DNA of 12,824 nt, taken from NCBI GenBank assembly GCA_016199905.1, contig JACQFU010000265.1, positions 1 to 12,824 of the forward strand, written 5' to 3'. Shown piece after piece: positions 1 to 5,919 of this stretch; the stretch's first letter is position 1, and each line of letters starts with the position of its first letter. Under the pieces are notes generated by a model. It was not told the DNA's origin. It worked only from the letters and a program-made list of their open reading frames with translations, and made no database searches. The translations under genes and the position numbers were made by a program. This stretch comes from Candidatus Wallbacteria bacterium. GTDB taxonomy: Bacteria > Muiribacteriota > UBA6191 > JACPRK01.

Positions 1-321
1 GCCAACGAGGCGTTCCGCTATCTCAAGGAAAAGCGGCCCGAGCTACTGGCCGAGGAGCCCTCGACCGCCCAGCAGGCGTGGGCGCCACCCGGAGGCAGCG
101 TCGAGGAGACGGTCTCGCGAAAGTTCACGGTCCAGCGGGTGGAGGCGGGGATCGCCCGGCTTCCGGCCACCTACCGTGCGGCGCTGGTGCTGCGCTTCTA
201 CGGTAAGCTTCCCTACAAGGAGATCGCGGACTCGCTCGGGATCACGCTAGCCAACGTGAAGTTCCGCATCCATCACGGCGGACGGATGCTCCGCGCGATC
301 CTGGGCCGAGAGGACTTGTAG
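1..321 (+). CDS. ECF-type RNA polymerase sigma factor, C-terminal part (5' truncated)
   Basis: The frame is open from base 1, so the true start lies left of the window; 106 residues remain. The first residues (ANEAFRYLKEKRPE) look like the end of sigma region 2. A linker follows, then a typical region 4 helix-turn-helix that recognises the -35 element: IARLPATYRAALVLRF, then YKEIADSLGITLANVKFRIHHGGRML. The order LPxxxR, EIA, LGI, NVKFR is the standard sigma-70 family region 4 pattern, and the short linker fits the ECF (sigma-E-like) class, which usually drives an envelope or stress regulon. The tail HHGG replaces the commoner RAR pattern, a minor variation. The next gene starts 8 nt after the stop, so the two are probably co-transcribed. 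No anti-sigma gene follows it. The GTG at 139 is internal and not the real start. The family call is solid; the regulon is unknown. Confidence 0.9.
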   Translation, partial: ANEAFRYLKEKRPELLAEEPSTAQQAWAPPGGSVEETVSRKFTVQRVEAGIARLPATYRAALVLRFYGKLPYKEIADSLGITLANVKFRIHHGGRMLRAILGREDL

Positions 322-751
322 GAGCCATTGTGTCCGAAGTGAGGAAGTTCCGGGGTGTGACGCTGGTCGAGATCTTGGTGGCGCTGGCGATCCTGGCGGC
401 CGTCTTCATCCCGGCCTTCGAGCTGTTCCGCAGCGGCGCGAGCACGGCACGCTACACCGAAGATCGGCTGCGGGCCTTCCTCATCGCTCAGCAGCAGATC
501 GAGATCCTCAAGCACGCCTGCACCATCAACAAGTACAGCACCGACAAGCTGGTGGGCGAGCTCTTCAAAGGCGGCAATCCCAGGCGGTTCGTCGTCGAGG
601 GGCGCTACCACGTCGCGCTGGCCGCCGACACCAACTTCCAGGTCGAGGCGGAGGGCAAGAAAGCGGTGGTCTGCAACGTCAAGTGCGAAGTGGACTGGGA
701 GGCCAACGGCGAGGCGCGCCACGTGGAGCTGGAGGCGCTGATCGACCGGGT
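273..751 (-). other. antisense open continuation of the minus-strand membrane-protein frame, probably not coding
   Basis: The minus-strand frame that encodes the membrane protein at 752-1202 has no stop until 273-275. It therefore runs antisense through the whole prepilin-like gene and into the sigma factor. Its codon positions lie opposite those of the prepilin gene (third opposite first, second opposite second). This register often stays open by chance in GC-rich genes. The translation here shows no recognisable motif and looks like reverse-complement noise. I treat it as non-coding, but in the literal sequence it is the in-frame C-terminus of the gene upstream. Confidence 0.5.
320..324 (+). 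promoter_or_regulatory. Shine-Dalgarno sequence overlapping the sigma factor stop codon
   Basis: AGGAG sits 5 nt before the GTG at 330 and shares bases with the TAG stop of the sigma factor gene. It supports the choice of 330 as the start of the prepilin-like gene and suggests translational coupling. Confidence 0.65.
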
Positions 752-761
752 CTACCGGTAG
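330..761 (+). CDS. prepilin-type N-terminal cleavage/methylation domain protein (type II secretion or type IV pilin-like)
   Basis: This encodes a 143-residue pseudopilin-like protein. Residues 1-9 form a short basic leader ending in Gly9. The class III prepilin signal VTLVEILVALAILAAVF follows, with Glu at mature position +5 and then one hydrophobic helix (about residues 10-30). The prepilin peptidase should cut after Gly9 and methylate the new N terminus. Val at +1 instead of Phe is allowed but less common. The rest (31-143) is a small domain with three Cys, at 57 (HACT) and 118/122 (VVCNVKCEV), which could form a disulfide. Length and layout resemble minor pseudopilins of the GspI/PilV type, but I cannot assign the exact subfamily. 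GTG is chosen as start because AGGAG lies 5 nt upstream. No other pilus or secretion gene is visible in the window, and the gene ends inside a 12-bp palindrome shared with the convergent gene. Confidence 0.8.
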   Translation: MSEVRKFRGVTLVEILVALAILAAVFIPAFELFRSGASTARYTEDRLRAFLIAQQQIEILKHACTINKYSTDKLVGELFKGGNPRRFVVEGRYHVALAADTNFQVEAEGKKAVVCNVKCEVDWEANGEARHVELEALIDRVYR

Positions 762-762
762 A
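751..762. repeat. perfect 12-bp palindrome at the convergent gene ends
   Basis: TCTACCGGTAGA equals its own reverse complement. On the plus strand it supplies the last codons of the prepilin gene (TAC CGG TAG). On the minus strand the same bases also read TAC CGG TAG, one base out of the frame of the converging membrane-protein gene. Confidence 0.8.
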
Positions 763-1202
763 GCTGACTCGAACATCTTGCCGGCCAGGCCGAACATCAC
801 GGTCAGGACCCAGCAGAGGGCGGACGTGTAGTCCCACGAAATGCAGTAGCAAGCGACGCCCCAGAAGACGTACTTCGGCTCGCGCATCTTGGTGCCGAAG
901 ATGAACAACCCGGTGCCGACCAGCTGCAGGGTCCCGCTGATGAAGATGTAGGAGGGGTCGAAGAAGCTGGGGCCGTGGCTCTTGCCGGAGCCGCCCATCA
1001 GCTGGGAAGTAAGGGCACTGGTGTCGATGCTTCCGGGGCCGCCACCGAGCAAGCTGGAAAGCGAGTCGCGGTCGACTTTGCCCTGGGCGGCGTCGCCGAG
1101 CACCTTCGACGCGTTGGAGAGCGTTGCGATGGCCGATGGGGTTATGGAGGTTGCGCCTGGCACGAGGAGCAAGATACCACGGTTCCTCTTGAAATCCCGC
1201 AT
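752..1202 (-). CDS. small membrane protein resembling the 'amino acid transport protein' family, apparent frameshift at its 3' end
   Basis: The frame from ATG at 1202 gives a basic N terminus (MRDFKRNRG), a polar linker rich in Gly/Ser (about residues 25-80), then hydrophobic helices: 84-103 (SYIFISGTLQLVGTGLFIFG), 111-123 (YVFWGVACYCISW) and 126-143 (TSALCWVLTVMFGLAG). The pattern GxxxFIFGxKxxxP followed by a second and third helix recalls the short membrane family named amino acid transport protein; that name is weakly founded and the match is from memory. Such proteins end just after the last helix. Here the frame instead reads on to 273 without a stop, but a shift of one base would end it at the TAG at 754-752, three codons later. 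I therefore give 752 as the likely intended end and suspect a frameshift or base-call error. The start is uncertain: ATG 1202 lacks a clear SD, and TTG or GTG codons up to about 40 nt downstream are alternatives. It is divergent from efp. Confidence 0.55.
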
Positions 1203-1217
1203 CCCATCTGCTATCCT
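1189..1217 (+). promoter_or_regulatory. sigma-70 type promoter for efp
   Basis: TTGAAA (1189-1194), a 17-nt spacer and TATCCT (1212-1217) match the housekeeping -35/-10 layout (TTGACA, TATAAT). Transcription would begin near 1224, leaving a leader of about 75 nt before efp. The element overlaps the proposed start codon of the divergent gene (1200-1202), so the two promoters or starts share very little space. Confidence 0.6.
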
Positions 1218-1226
1218 GCCGGGCTC

Positions 1227-1247
1227 CCGGAGAGCGTGGCTCTCCGG
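1227..1247. promoter_or_regulatory. perfect 9-bp hairpin in the efp leader
   Basis: CCGGAGAGC (1227-1235), loop GTG, GCTCTCCGG (1239-1247): all nine pairs match. It would sit within a few bases of the predicted 5' end of the efp mRNA. No T-run follows, so it is not a classical terminator. Possible roles are 5'-end stabilisation of the transcript or a protein-binding operator. Confidence 0.6.
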
Positions 1248-1283
1248 CCGCGGGGTCGAACCTGACCCGGCGTTGCTTTGCAC

Positions 1284-1289
1284 GGAGGG
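1284..1289 (+). promoter_or_regulatory. Shine-Dalgarno sequence of efp
   Basis: GGAGGG lies 9 nt before ATG 1299. It decides for that ATG over the in-frame upstream TTG at 1278, and the resulting 188-residue protein has the standard EF-P length. Confidence 0.75.
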
Positions 1290-1298
1290 TTCCTGGTC

Positions 1299-1865
1299 AT
1301 GACCGCCATCAGTCCCAATGAAGTCCGCAAGGGGACCAAGCTCCTGTTCGAGGGAGATCTCTACACCGTCACCGAGACCCAGCACATCGCGCCGGGCAAC
1401 TGGCGCGCGATGCTGGCTTGCAAGCTCAAGAGTCTCAAGTCGGGGCTGACCATCTCTCGCACGTTCCGCATGAGCGACAACCTGGAGCGCGCCGACGTCG
1501 AAGAGAAGAAAATGGACTTCCTCTACAAGGACCAGGAAGGGTGGCACTTCATGGACAACGAGTCCTACGAGCAGTACCGCCTGGACGAGTCCGAGATCGG
1601 CGAGGCCAAGTTCTATCTCAAGGACGGCATGGCCTGTGCGGTGCAGCTCTACGAGGGCCGGCCTGTCGGAATCGACAGCCCCAACTTCGTGGACCTGGCC
1701 ATCGTGACGACCGAGCCCACGATGCGCGGCGCCACCGCCGCCGGCGGCTACAAGCCGGCCACCCTCGAGACAGGGCTGATCGTCAAGGTCCCGCAGTTCC
1801 TCACGGAGGGCAGCGTCATCCGCGTCGACACTCGCACCAACGAGTACGTCGAACGGGTGAAGTGA
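1299..1865 (+). CDS. efp: translation elongation factor P
   Basis: EF-P binds ribosomes stalled on polyproline stretches, between the P and E sites, and speeds peptide bond formation. The 188-residue product matches E. coli EF-P in length and along its whole sequence: the KOW-like domain I (about 1-64), the OB-fold domain II (about 65-128, with EGWHFMDNESYEQ and the segment SPNFVDLAIVTTEP) and domain III, ending in KPATLETGLIVKVP and IRVDTRTNEYVERVK. The notable point is the domain I loop that reaches the P-site tRNA. E. coli has PGKGQA with beta-lysylated Lys34; here it reads PGNWRA, with Asn34. The known Lys34 (EpmA) or Arg32 (EarP) type modifications therefore cannot act at that residue. 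The gene has its own promoter and SD and is followed after 51 nt by a kinase gene on the same strand. Confidence 0.97.
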   Translation: MTAISPNEVRKGTKLLFEGDLYTVTETQHIAPGNWRAMLACKLKSLKSGLTISRTFRMSDNLERADVEEKKMDFLYKDQEGWHFMDNESYEQYRLDESEIGEAKFYLKDGMACAVQLYEGRPVGIDSPNFVDLAIVTTEPTMRGATAAGGYKPATLETGLIVKVPQFLTEGSVIRVDTRTNEYVERVK

Positions 1866-1903
1866 TCGACCTGTAGCACCTTCCCTCCTCGGCCTGCGTT
1901 CGC

Positions 1904-1909
1904 TACCAT
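1904..1909 (+). promoter_or_regulatory. possible -10 element of a leaderless kinase transcript
   Basis: TACCAT ends 7 nt before the kinase ATG at 1917, so transcription would start at or next to the A of the start codon. No Shine-Dalgarno sequence is present in front of this ATG. The -35 region (TTCCCT at 17-nt spacing) is weak, so the call is tentative. Confidence 0.3.
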
Positions 1910-1916
1910 CCTCACG

Positions 1917-4310
1917 ATGGGGAAGCGTTCGCGCAACTTGCCGCTGCCGGAATTCTCTCCGGCCTTTCTGGAGCGATTCGAGGAGATCGAAGAGATCGGC
2001 TCCGGTGGAATGGCGCGCGTCTTCAAGGCGCGCAACAAGGCAATCAACCGTCCGGTCGCCGTCAAGCTGATCCACCCGTTGGCCGTACGGGACGCGGCCA
2101 CGCTGCACCGCTTCGTTCAGGAGGCGCGAATCACGGCAGCGCTGCAGCACCCCAACATCATCAAGATCCTCGACACTGGCGAGGAGGGCGAGCTGCCCTA
2201 CCTGGTCTTCGAGTTCATCGAGGGGCGTACGCTCGAGAACCGCATCCGGCAAGAGGGGAAGCTGTCGCTGGCCGACGCGCTCGGCATCGCGGCCGACGTG
2301 GCCGATGCGCTCGCCTACGCCCACGAGCGCGGCGTCATCCACCGCGGTCTGAAGCCGGGGAATCTGCTGTTCACGGCCGAGGGCGTGGCCAAGATCGCCG
2401 ACTTCGGACTGGCCAAGCTCGAGGACAGCTCGCGCCGCCTCACCGGGATCGGGTTTTCCGTCGGCACGCCGGGCTACATGTCGCCCGAACAGGTCCTGGG
2501 CAACGAAACCGATGGCCGAAGCGACATCTATGCCGTGGGCGTGATGCTCTACGAGATGCTGACGGGCGCACTTCCGTTCCCGAGCCATAACGACATGAAC
2601 GTGATGCTGGCGCGCATGCAGGAGCCCTATCCGCCCTTGCGTTCGCGGCGGCCCGACGCGCCCGAGTCGGCGGAGGAGCTGATCGCCCACGCGCTTGCCT
2701 TCGAGCTGGAAGACCGGTTCCAGACGGCGCGAGACCTGCGCGAAGCCATCCTGGATATCACCAAGCCGGATCGCAGCGGCCGCGTGAAGACCAAGCCGGT
2801 GCCCCGACCTCGACCGTCCAAGCCCGTCGCGGTGCAAGTCCGCCCGGCCAAAGCACACACCTGGCGGGTACCGCCGTGGATGTGGCTTTCCGGTCTGGCC
2901 GCGGCCGTATTCCTGGCCGCCGCGGCGATCACGTCCTTGAGGGTCGGCACGCCCGGCGGGGGCGGGGCGTATGACGCCAGCGGCGTCGTGGCGATGCCCG
3001 GCCTGGGCTCGGCCCGTGTCTACTGGAGCAGCACCGCCGCCTACCAGGCGTCCCTGCGGCTTTGGGAGTCCGGCCAGCCGGAAGCAGCTGCCCGCGAGTA
3101 CCACGAGACCGCCTCGCGTTCCAAGCACGACCTGACCGTGGCGGAGTTGAAGCCTGGCGGCTCGTTCCAGTACCGCATCCTCTATCCGGACAAGACGCAG
3201 TCCCTGCTCTATGGCGTTCGAGTCCCCGAGGGCAGGACCTTGGAGGTGCAGGAGCCCCGGCTGCAGTCCGGTCCGGGCGGGACGGCCCTCTTCACCTGGC
3301 AGACGAACGTTCCGGCCCGGTGCACGCTTGTCTACCGCGCGGGCAACGAGAAGCGGCAACAGGTCGCGAGTCGCGGCTATCGCCGCCGGCACAGGATCGC
3401 CGTCGCCGACTATCCGCTGCTGCAGGCGAACGCCTCGGCTTCGCTGGAGTGCCAGTGCCTAGGGGGCGCCGGAAACGCGGTGTTTCCCGTGCGCTCGGCG
3501 CTGGAAGCGGCTTCCGTGCTGGAACAGCAGGCTGCCAAGCTCGACCTGACGACGCTCGTCGGGCGATTCGACTCCAAGGTGCGAGTAAAGCATGAATCTC
3601 CGGCCGACCTGCTTCCCCGTCCGCTGTTGGAGGCCGCCGGCAACTTTTCGGGCCTGGCGGGCGCCTGGTTCTCCGAGGGTCTCGTGGCGCGGAAGTTGGC
3701 GTTCTATCACGTGCTTGCGAACCTGGAGAATGTCGACGCCGTCTGGGCCGCCGCCGGCCTGGAGCTGCCGTTTCGGGCGGCGGCCCTCTATCGCCCGTTC
3801 GTGACGACGGACTATCCCGACGGACCGCCTCCGGGCGGCAAGGAGTTCGGGGCCGACAAGCTCAAAGGGGTCACTTTCCGCGGACTGCACGCGCCCCAGG
3901 TGCTCGAAAAGCTGAGCAACGACACGCCGGCCGGCCCCACGGCGACCGTCATCAAGGACAGCTTCCGCCTGAGCAAGGAGGACCTCGACGCCGCCGAGCG
4001 AGTCTGGATCACGTTGCAGACCCACAACCTCGACCCGGAGAACGCTTTCAAGGTGAGGCTCGACGGGATGGTCGATCTCTACTTCCGACCCGCCTCCGTC
4101 GGCTATCCGGGAATGGCTTCCAGCGGCGGCTCGCCGGCGAGCGCGCCTCCGGCCCGCAAGGCCACGTTCGTCTCGCATGGCGTGCCCGCCGAGCTGCTGC
4201 ACCCCGGTCCGAACGAGCTCGAGGTCAGCTACGACAGCGTCCCGGGCGTGACCGCTCTCGGACACGCGGCCATCCGCGCGGCCTGGGTGCACCTCGAGAA
4301 AAGCAAATAG
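1917..4310 (+). CDS. transmembrane Hanks-type Ser/Thr protein kinase with HRG in place of HRD, plus beta-rich ectodomain
   Basis: This is a 797-residue PknB-like receptor kinase. The cytoplasmic kinase domain (about 21-280) has the Gly loop GSGGMARVF, ATP-binding Lys50 (RPVAVK), alpha-C Glu69, Asn149, DFG Asp162 (KIADFGLAK), the activation segment GTPGYMSPEQ and the DGRSDIYAVGVMLYEML block. The catalytic loop reads IHRGLKPGNLL: residue 144, normally the catalytic Asp, is Gly (codon GGT, one base from GAT). A basic, Pro-rich linker (281-320) leads to one membrane helix (about 320-341). The outer region (342-797) holds two fibronectin-III-like stretches (ARVYWSSTAAYQ to about 430, and ALFTWQTNVPARC to about 525), then a helical region and a C-terminal beta-rich domain (about 675-797) that may bind carbohydrate or ligand. 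ATG 1917 has no SD. The protein may be a pseudokinase or a weak kinase; its ligand and partners are unknown. Confidence 0.93.
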   Translation: MGKRSRNLPLPEFSPAFLERFEEIEEIGSGGMARVFKARNKAINRPVAVKLIHPLAVRDAATLHRFVQEARITAALQHPNIIKILDTGEEGELPYLVFEFIEGRTLENRIRQEGKLSLADALGIAADVADALAYAHERGVIHRGLKPGNLLFTAEGVAKIADFGLAKLEDSSRRLTGIGFSVGTPGYMSPEQVLGNETDGRSDIYAVGVMLYEMLTGALPFPSHNDMNVMLARMQEPYPPLRSRRPDAPESAEELIAHALAFELEDRFQTARDLREAILDITKPDRSGRVKTKPVPRPRPSKPVAVQVRPAKAHTWRVPPWMWLSGLAAAVFLAAAAITSLRVGTPGGGGAYDASGVVAMPGLGSARVYWSSTAAYQASLRLWESGQPEAAAREYHETASRSKHDLTVAELKPGGSFQYRILYPDKTQSLLYGVRVPEGRTLEVQEPRLQSGPGGTALFTWQTNVPARCTLVYRAGNEKRQQVASRGYRRRHRIAVADYPLLQANASASLECQCLGGAGNAVFPVRSALEAASVLEQQAAKLDLTTLVGRFDSKVRVKHESPADLLPRPLLEAAGNFSGLAGAWFSEGLVARKLAFYHVLANLENVDAVWAAAGLELPFRAAALYRPFVTTDYPDGPPPGGKEFGADKLKGVTFRGLHAPQVLEKLSNDTPAGPTATVIKDSFRLSKEDLDAAERVWITLQTHNLDPENAFKVRLDGMVDLYFRPASVGYPGMASSGGSPASAPPARKATFVSHGVPAELLHPGPNELEVSYDSVPGVTALGHAAIRAAWVHLEKSK

Positions 4311-4317
4311 CCGGCCG

Positions 4318-4334
4318 GCCGCTCAGGGAGCGGC
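4318..4334. terminator. hairpin at the convergent kinase/tesA junction, possible bidirectional terminator
   Basis: GCCGCTC (4318-4324), loop AGG, GAGCGGC (4328-4334) pair perfectly over 7 bp. It spans the end of the tesA-like gene and the 12-bp gap after the kinase stop. Just upstream, GCCGGCCGGC (4310-4319) is a separate 10-bp palindrome. There is no T-run on the plus strand, so intrinsic termination would be weak or Rho-assisted. Confidence 0.35.
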
Positions 4335-5027
4335 GATCCGGGCCGCCATCCGGCGAAGCACGGGCTCCAGCGTCTTCCAGACCGTCTCGGCCATCCGCTG
4401 CTGGCCATTGGCGTTGGGGTGGATGCCGTCGGGGAGCAGCAGGTCCGGGTGGCCCCCGACTCCCTCCATCAGGAACGGGACGAGTTGCAGCCCGAACTCG
4501 GCGGCCAGGGAGGGGAAGACCCGGCCGAATCGCTCGGTGTAGTCGGGGCCATAGTTCGGGGGAAGCTTCATGCCGAGCAACAGGACCGGCGTGCCCCGCG
4601 ATTGGACTCGGTGGATGATTTCAGCCATGTTCTTCCGGGCGGCGATCAGATCGAGTCCCGGGATGCCGTCGTTGGCGCCCAGCTCCAGCACCACGAGATC
4701 GGCGCCTTTGGCGAGAGCCCACTCCAGCCGCCGTAGCCCGTCGGCCGTGGTGTCGCCGCTGACACCGGCGTTGACCGCCTCGAACGGAAGGCTTGCCGCG
4801 TCGATCCTCTGCTGCACCAGCGCCGGGAAAGCCTGGGAGCGATCGAGCGCGTGTCCGGCCGTCAGGCTGTCGCCCAGGAAGACGACGCGCAGCCTGCCCG
4901 CCGCGGCGACGGAAGGCGGCAGCGGACGATCCGGCGCGGTCACGCGGGGCGTCTCCGGGCCCGCGCAGCTCGAGACGGACAGCGAGAGCGCCAGGAGTAG
5001 GAGCGAGCGAAGCGACTCACGGGGCAT
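4323..5027 (-). CDS. tesA: TesA-like SGNH/GDSL hydrolase, predicted lipoprotein
   Basis: The 234-residue protein carries all four SGNH blocks of the GDSL esterase family: block I VVFLGDSLTAG (nucleophile Ser54), block II NAGVSGD (Gly88), block III ELGANDG (Asn119) and block V PDGIHPNANG (Asp200, His203). This matches TesA/arylesterase enzymes, which cleave thioesters, lysophospholipids and short acyl esters outside the inner membrane. The N terminus (1-20) is a signal peptide ending in the lipobox VSSC with Cys21, so the mature protein should be lipid-anchored. E. coli TesA has a cleavable signal and is soluble in the periplasm. ATG 5027 is chosen because the signal peptide begins there; an upstream extension to 5153 is low-complexity. 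The gene is divergent from a YbbA/YbbP pair, the same arrangement as in E. coli. There is no SD, but CATCAT lies 9 nt upstream. Confidence 0.92.
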   Translation of the reverse strand: MPRESLRSLLLLALSLSVSSCAGPETPRVTAPDRPLPPSVAAAGRLRVVFLGDSLTAGHALDRSQAFPALVQQRIDAASLPFEAVNAGVSGDTTADGLRRLEWALAKGADLVVLELGANDGIPGLDLIAARKNMAEIIHRVQSRGTPVLLLGMKLPPNYGPDYTERFGRVFPSLAAEFGLQLVPFLMEGVGGHPDLLLPDGIHPNANGQQRMAETVWKTLEPVLRRMAARIAAP

Positions 5028-5101
5028 CTGGCGGGAATGATGGAACGGGGAGGGGGAGACGCGCAAGGGGGGCGGCGGAAAAGGCGAAAGACGGATGAGA
5101 C

Positions 5102-5148
5102 GATTCGAGATGGGAGATTTGAGTCTGGAATCTCCGGTCCGATCTTTT
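5102..5148. repeat. GATTYGAG repeat-like element with hairpin and T-run
   Basis: GATTCGAG (5102-5109) and GATTTGAG (5116-5123) are near-identical units 14 bp apart. Within this stretch GGAGATT (5113-5119) and AATCTCC (5129-5135) form a perfect 7-bp stem with a 9-nt loop, and TTTTT follows at 5144-5148. The composition is clearly more AT-rich than its surroundings. It may be a dispersed intergenic repeat or a terminator-like structure; I cannot test copy number here. Confidence 0.45.
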
Positions 5149-5222
5149 TCCACCGTCTACCGCCCGGCTGCGGGAGCCCAATCGCGAGGGACTCCTTCCC
5201 TCCCCGACCGGGGGGCGTGAAG

Positions 5223-5228
5223 TATCAT
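5223..5228 (+). promoter_or_regulatory. possible -10 element of ybbA
   Basis: TATCAT ends 10 nt before the ATG at 5239, and no SD precedes that ATG. The mRNA leader would be only a few nucleotides or absent. No -35 match is found at 16-18 nt spacing. Confidence 0.3.
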
Positions 5229-5238
5229 CGTCCATCAC

Positions 5239-5915
<677 letters not shown>

Positions 5916-5919
<4 letters not shown>

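Larger units (their letters stand above)
5028..5238. promoter_or_regulatory. divergent tesA-ybbA intergenic region
   Basis: This 211-bp non-coding region must hold the promoters of both divergent genes. It contains a G-rich tract (about 5046-5085), a repeat-like AT-richer stretch (5102-5148), and a -10-like hexamer near each start codon (CATCAT on the minus strand at 5042-5037, TATCAT on the plus strand at 5223-5228). Convincing -35 boxes are absent. Confidence 0.5.

Noticed and set aside
1881..1888. Shared TTCCCTCC upstream of the kinase (1881) and ybbA (5196) as a common operator
   Set aside because: The distances to the -10-like hexamers differ (23 and 27 nt) and an 8-base match in C-rich spacers can arise by chance.
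273..3392. A 1039-codon minus-strand open frame across the sigma factor, prepilin, efp and kinase genes
   Set aside because: Only the part at 752-1202 has protein-like content. The rest lies antisense to clear genes in the register that stays open in GC-rich coding DNA, and its translation is Arg/Gly/Leu-rich noise without motifs.
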